DNA of 64,000 nt from Pyrus communis (lineage: Eukaryota; Streptophyta; Magnoliopsida; Rosales; Rosaceae). Both the position numbers and the translations under genes were made by a program. Below are positions 59,580 to 64,000 of this stretch, piece after piece; the stretch's first letter is position 1; the number at the start of each line of letters is the position of its first letter. The notes beneath the pieces are model-generated. The model had not been told where the DNA came from and searched no databases. It worked only from the letters and a program-made list of their open reading frames with translations. The stretch covers positions 16,205,072 through 16,269,071 of the forward strand of contig NC_084807.1 of NCBI RefSeq assembly GCF_963583255.1. Direction: 5' to 3'.

Positions 59580-61240
59580 CTTGGGCTTTGAGAATATCCT
59601 TTTGTCTCCCTTGGTTTGGTTTCATACCAAGTCCTAGAATATCTCGAAAAAGTTAGCTCATATATGTCGGTTAGATCAATGACTTAAAGATTAGCATGAC
59701 TAGGCAAATAATGGCTCGCTTAAGTGAGGCATGGTGCAGAAGCTAAAAGTTCATCAGTTTAGCACAAGGTTCTAAAAGACGTTAGGTGCTAGTTGGGTGA
59801 CATGATAGGGCCTAACGCCTAGGTGGACTAGGCGGATTTAAGTAAATCTATTATATTTCATGTATCTAAGTGTTTGTTTATACTTAAAATATATATAATT
59901 TCATCATAAACTACAAAGTAGAATGATATATATTATGAAGTATTGAAACATAATGAAAACATGGGGAACAAGCATATAATGTGTGTTCATTTAAGTATAT
60001 AACAAGTCCCTACTAATTTATTGTAAAAAATAAAATGAAAAATGAAAGTTATTTATTTTCTGCCTAAGTGAGTTGCAACCTAGGCGGGTGCCTAGGCGGT
60101 CTAGGTGGGCGCCTCAACAGGTCTAGGCGCCCTTTCTTAATTTTCAAATGTTTAGGAATTAATCGGAGTGGTGGCCAGCCGCCTAGCGTCTAGGCGGGGA
60201 TTTTTAGAATAGTAGTTTAGCATGAGAGAGAGTTGGCATGGTTGCATGGTGTTCTAGGCTGGATAATTTGGGTTTCCTAGGGTAGTAACAAGGTTTCTAA
60301 TGGCTAGAATACTCAGAGGGAGGTTATGGAAACTACTAAGGTTGCGGAGTGATGCTTTCTAGGATTTGAGGATGTTTACACTAAGGGAAAGATTTCCCTA
60401 GCTTGGTGCAGAACAATCCTCCAAAAGTTCTTTCCTCTCAAGCTTTGTGTTATGATGTTTTGGCCTCTTCCCTCTTTAATGGTTTATAATACCTCTTTTT
60501 GTAGGTGAATAATTCCTTTCTAGGGATCCTAAGGAATCTTTAATTGTGGTCTTCCTTCCCTTTTCCCCTAGTTCTTATGCCACTTCCGTTTTGGTGCAAG
60601 CTAGCTAGGCGTTGCTGGTCTTGTGAAGCCTGCGCTGGACCTCCTTCCCAATGTGCTGCTTTTTTGGGTAAGTCTTCCACATGCGTTACTTCCAATACTA
60701 CATCTCCTGGCTTTCAAGCGTTGATCTTCAGCATGAGCTAGGAAGGGAATGTTAGCCTTTTTATTCATTAAATGCATGCTCTATTAGGCTTTCACATAGC
60801 TTTAAGGCTTAGGGTTTGGTTCATTCCTAACTAAGTTGGTTAGCTTGCTAGGGAAAAAAAAAAAGAGGAAATTAGGCTACTTCTCTCTAAACTTACCCAC
60901 ATACGTTGAATACAAAGGTTATGAGCTTGGACTTTTGGGCTCCTAAGTAACCCAAAGTCTTCCACAATCATGACTCCACGTAGGCCCAATAAACTTTTGT
61001 AACCATCCACGCTGTAATTCATTCGACAAGCCCCGGGCGTGTGACTTGGGCTTGTTTTAGCATGAATAGTGATTAGGTTGATAAAGCATGGCGTGACGAA
61101 TATGCATGAGTTCGCACGAGTGTGGTGTGATTTATATAAATGTGTGGTTTAATTAAAGTAGCATGGCATGCTTACGAAAATAACGTCTTCTCGATTTCGC
61201 ACATTTGCATATATAACAATTGGGCCTTGAGACTTGCATG
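59580..61240. mobile_element. about 1.7-kb insertion inside the decayed Copia
   Basis: The Copia protein order breaks at about 61240 and resumes at about 59545 with almost no loss, so the DNA between is inserted. The only internal part I recognise is the MITE-like block at 59768-60215. The rest, including a CT-rich stretch (60420-60750), has no coding support. Exact borders and target duplication not found. Confidence 0.5.
59768..60215. repeat. MITE rich in CCTAGGCG words
   Basis: Ends GGTTCTAAAAGACG and (reverse) ATTCTAAAAATCC form a short imperfect inverted repeat. Near each end and toward the middle are many CTAGGCG / CGCCTAG words (for example GCCTAGGCGG, GGTCTAGGCGCC, CCGCCTAGCGTCTAGGCGGGG). 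This is a dispersed plant repeat type; family unnamed. Confidence 0.55.
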
Positions 61241-63100
61241 TGACATTGACAATGGTAAAAGATTGCTTGAAAGGGCTCGAAAGAGCTAGTTCGAAGAAGA
61301 ATCATAGTCGACAATGGTCATTCTTTGAGGACCCATTTTGGTATGTTGTGGTGGCACAACTTGACATACAAAATGAACACCCAAATGTAACTACGAAAGG
61401 TCAGGTCATATCATTAACCAATTGTAACGCCAAAATAGTATTGGGTTGCAATGGGCCTCAACCTGACCAACATAGTTGCATACAAGATTGCATAGCCTTA
61501 GGATGAAACCAAAAGCTTGGTGCATTCAGCAAGGCTCGAGATTAATTTAATTGCATTTTATAATCACTTTTGTGAGGCTGTTTTGGGGTAAAATTAGGGT
61601 CATCGATGTTCAATTTCAAACCCAAAAGACATGAAAACTTATCGAAAAATATACCATATAAACTCTCTAGCATTATCTAGTATTCTAGACTTTATGGGAT
61701 AATTAGGGTGGTGAACCCTTAAGGTAAAATCAGCCAAAAAGTTAGCAGCAATGTAGGTGGACAAACATGTGACCAGTGTGTCGATTCATCAACCAAAACC
61801 ATAAGTACTTACATGGTCCACCCTTTGGTTGGATCCACAACTATTCCCTTGAATCCAATGTGAAAAGAAGGTCATGTAGTACCTTTCCTAGGGATGATAT
61901 AGAGATCTAATTTTCCCAACAAGCAAGTTGGCAAGATATGCTTGTAGGCACAAGATCCTTACTACGGGTAAGGTTATGCTTTCGTATAATACGTGGCATC
62001 ATTGTTCGACCTAAGTGTCCCAAACGGTCGTGCCAAAGTAAGTAAATTGCTTGAATCACTTGGCTTCTGGCCGACTATGCTACATAGTGCGCCTTATACG
62101 GGTGCATTGGTTCCTAAATATCCTTTAAGCCATGTTTATAGGACATGATGCAAAGATATTCCACTCTATTTTCATCACTGGTTTCAGTCATGGTCATTAT
62201 TCTCTCAATATCCTTAAGACTTAATGGCATTCTTCTGGAACGGGGAGAATGTAAGACCTCTTTAATGGTAATTCTGTATCATTCGTACAAGGAGAAGTGG
62301 TGCCAACATCCTTAATCAAGTTAGATATACCTGAATTCAATGGTTAAAAGGTGATTTAGGTATGAAGTTAGGGTGTGTAGTAGCAGATTCATCCGGACAA
62401 CTAACTTCCTCACATTTAAATCTAATCACGTGTTTAATTGAATATGGTCACATGTATATAAGAAACATGATTTTAAAACTCCCTTTAATTAACTCATATT
62501 TGATGACAATATCCATAACATTATCCAAAACTAAAACAAACATCAAACTTGAATCCGGGAACATAAGAAATTGTTCACAAAGTAAGCAACAACTAACTAG
62601 GGAGTTCGGCGAACATGACCCTTCCATGTCAAAATTTTGCTTTTCCAAATGTGTTAGGTGGAGCAAAATTAGTCTCACAAATTGACTACGTTAATGGTAC
62701 TCCTTAACAACATTGGTAGAGGCACATAGAAGTGCTTAACTAATGGTCTTTTCCATCAAAACAGAAGTAGATTCTCCATAGTTGAGGTTTGGGAATATTG
62801 TCCCTTATTTGAAGTTTTGGATCTCAGGGGCTAAGGAATCACCTTCTAGTCGTGACGCAACCCTTTTGCAAGCCCTGATTCTACCACTATTTGTGGGCTT
62901 GGGTTTCATACCCATGTTGTGGCCCAATTCGAAATTTAATAAATTAGGCTTCGTGAAGCACTTAACATTTGCTTCAGGCAAATGGAGTGTGTTCTCTAGT
63001 CAAAATTTGATTGGATTCTATAAACTTCCAAATTGTACCCATTCACATACGTAAATGTTTCAATCAAGTCTTGCTTCAGGCAATAGATCATCTTTCATGA

Positions 63101-64000
63101 TTGAAACGTTCGTAGAGCGAGTCAAAGAGCCATGGAATCATTTTTAACGAGGTATTGTCAATTGGAATGCTTCATCATAAGTCTTTAGCCATTGTTGGTT
63201 TCAATGGATTCTCACTTTTCCTTTATAACCTTTCAAATTAATGAAATTGAACTTGTTAAGTTTTGACAATCCATTGGATGGAGAGAATAAAATTGTTGTT
63301 GGTGCTATGGGAGATAAAACCTCCATAAGCATCAAAGTTAAAACATTCAAGTTCTAAGACATGGTTTGGTTTAGTGGATTAATCATGGAGAACTTCGGGT
63401 CTCTACATTGGCAGTGAGTGCTAGGAAACTTCAAGTTCGAGTTAAGAGTATGAACTTCGGGTTTAAAATACCTGCAAACAAACGTATATGTACAAGACTA
63501 TATATATGTATATATACACCAACATGCACATACATAAAGCAATTGAAAAACAAATAGAGTGGAAGTGGGTATCTTCGAGACCCTTTGTGTGAAAAGATAG
63601 GGAACGACCTTAAAAAAAGAAGAGCTTCATGCCCAAAAATAAAATATTACTTTAGTCGGTTGGGATACGAGCCAGCTAGTGGAAGTAGATGGGTTGACGA
63701 CACAGCCTATACTCAAATATTGGCTAAGAAAAACGAAATAGGGTTCAATATTTCACACGGGCCAAAATACATAGTGCCCTAAAGAAAAAAAAAAAAAAAA
63801 AAACAAACAAAGCCCAGTTCAAAGTTGGATGGTTTGTCTGATTGTAGGCCTAAAATTTTTTGGAGCTTCAGACCGAAAAGACAAAAAAACAATTTTATAA
63901 ATTTGCTGGGTTATAGGCCAACCCGATTGCGGAGACGACCGTAAGCCTAAGCCCAAATATGGGTTGAAAAACATGGATAAAAAATCCAAGCCCAAAATGT
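63101..64000. other. end of window, no gene recognised
   Basis: Possibly the 5' part and LTR of the decayed Copia element, but no primer site or LTR border is convincing. There are alternating TATATATGTATATATA sequence (about 63500-63517) and a poly-A run (63785-63802). The frame 63585-63782 has no domain. Confidence 0.3.

Larger units (their letters stand above)
57060..63100 (-). mobile_element. heavily decayed Ty1/copia element, minus strand
   Basis: Minus-strand protein traces appear in Copia order when read from high to low coordinates: integrase core with MVLVDESTHWSHV, HHPNYPIKS and LDNAREF (about 61850-61640); a PPQHTKMGPQR motif (about 61335-61300); after an interruption, FDDRVFPTLGGDKN and LAKVTRSY (59540-59330); reverse transcriptase MNDLGETSLCLNLKFKRCFDGILVHQSN (58365-58280 region); and a terminal NNLFTKLQQKLTFHKLV-like end (about 57600-57520). 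Stops and frameshifts are numerous. LTRs are not recognisable. Gag-like traces may extend to about 63100. The limits are approximate. Confidence 0.7.

Noticed and set aside
1..64000. CRISPR arrays, bacterial operons, tRNA or rRNA genes
   Set aside because: No regularly spaced repeats; genes have plant introns. tRNA-like words occur only in SINE-like repeats and LTR primer sites.

Overview
The window looks like a nuclear contig from a dicot, most likely a rosaceous tree of the apple/pear group (Maleae). Evidence for this: AT-rich DNA, intron-rich genes with GT-AG splice sites, chloroplast- and mitochondrion-targeted proteins, dense plant transposons, and several interspersed repeat families that I associate with apple and pear. 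The species call is inference.

Gene-bearing left part (1-17.7 kb): an ATL-type RING-H2 ubiquitin ligase (2093-4093, +); a plastid-type fructosamine-3-kinase (5765-8742, +) bracketed by two elements of one inverted-repeat MITE family; a single-exon proline-rich conserved protein (10126-10659, +); a degenerate second copy of the 3' end of an rRNA dimethyltransferase gene (about 11240-11780, -); two coding-like stretches I cannot name (12073-12398 and 13917-14285, +); and the intact rRNA adenine dimethyltransferase gene of the chloroplast PFC1/KsgA type (14676-17683, -).

First transposon block (18.5-25.9 kb): a truncated, broken Copia element, a minus-strand coding remnant, and a roughly 3.5-kb hAT element with a TTF zinc finger and hAT dimerisation domain, flanked by a 9-bp target duplication.

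Middle genes (27-44.2 kb): a six-exon NAD(P)-binding RmlD/MAT2B-like reductase (27034-30006, +); a two-exon, 85-residue mitochondrial complex I subunit of the B15/NDUFB4 type whose 3.1-kb intron holds a LINE scrap and a 1-kb Harbinger-type element (31122-34459, +); and a 19-exon NAD-malic enzyme beta subunit (NAD-ME2, 38384-44205, +) with a TATA box and a G-box upstream.

Second transposon block (44.6-64 kb): an old Ty3/gypsy chromovirus-like element (44932-55317) holding a Harbinger-type insertion and a very young Copia element (49648-54480). The young element has identical-looking 204-bp LTRs and a 5-bp GAACA duplication, but four in-frame stops. To its right a heavily decayed minus-strand Copia element (about 57.1-63.1 kb) is itself split by a 1.7-kb insertion.

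All exon models were built by hand from splice signals and reading-frame phase; each listed gene closes in frame. Protein identities rest on recognised motifs and family memory, not on a search. I found no undescribed multi-gene system. The most unusual items are the young Copia copy that looks new but already carries stops, the hAT insertion between two minus-strand coding remnants, and the duplicated dimethyltransferase tail.
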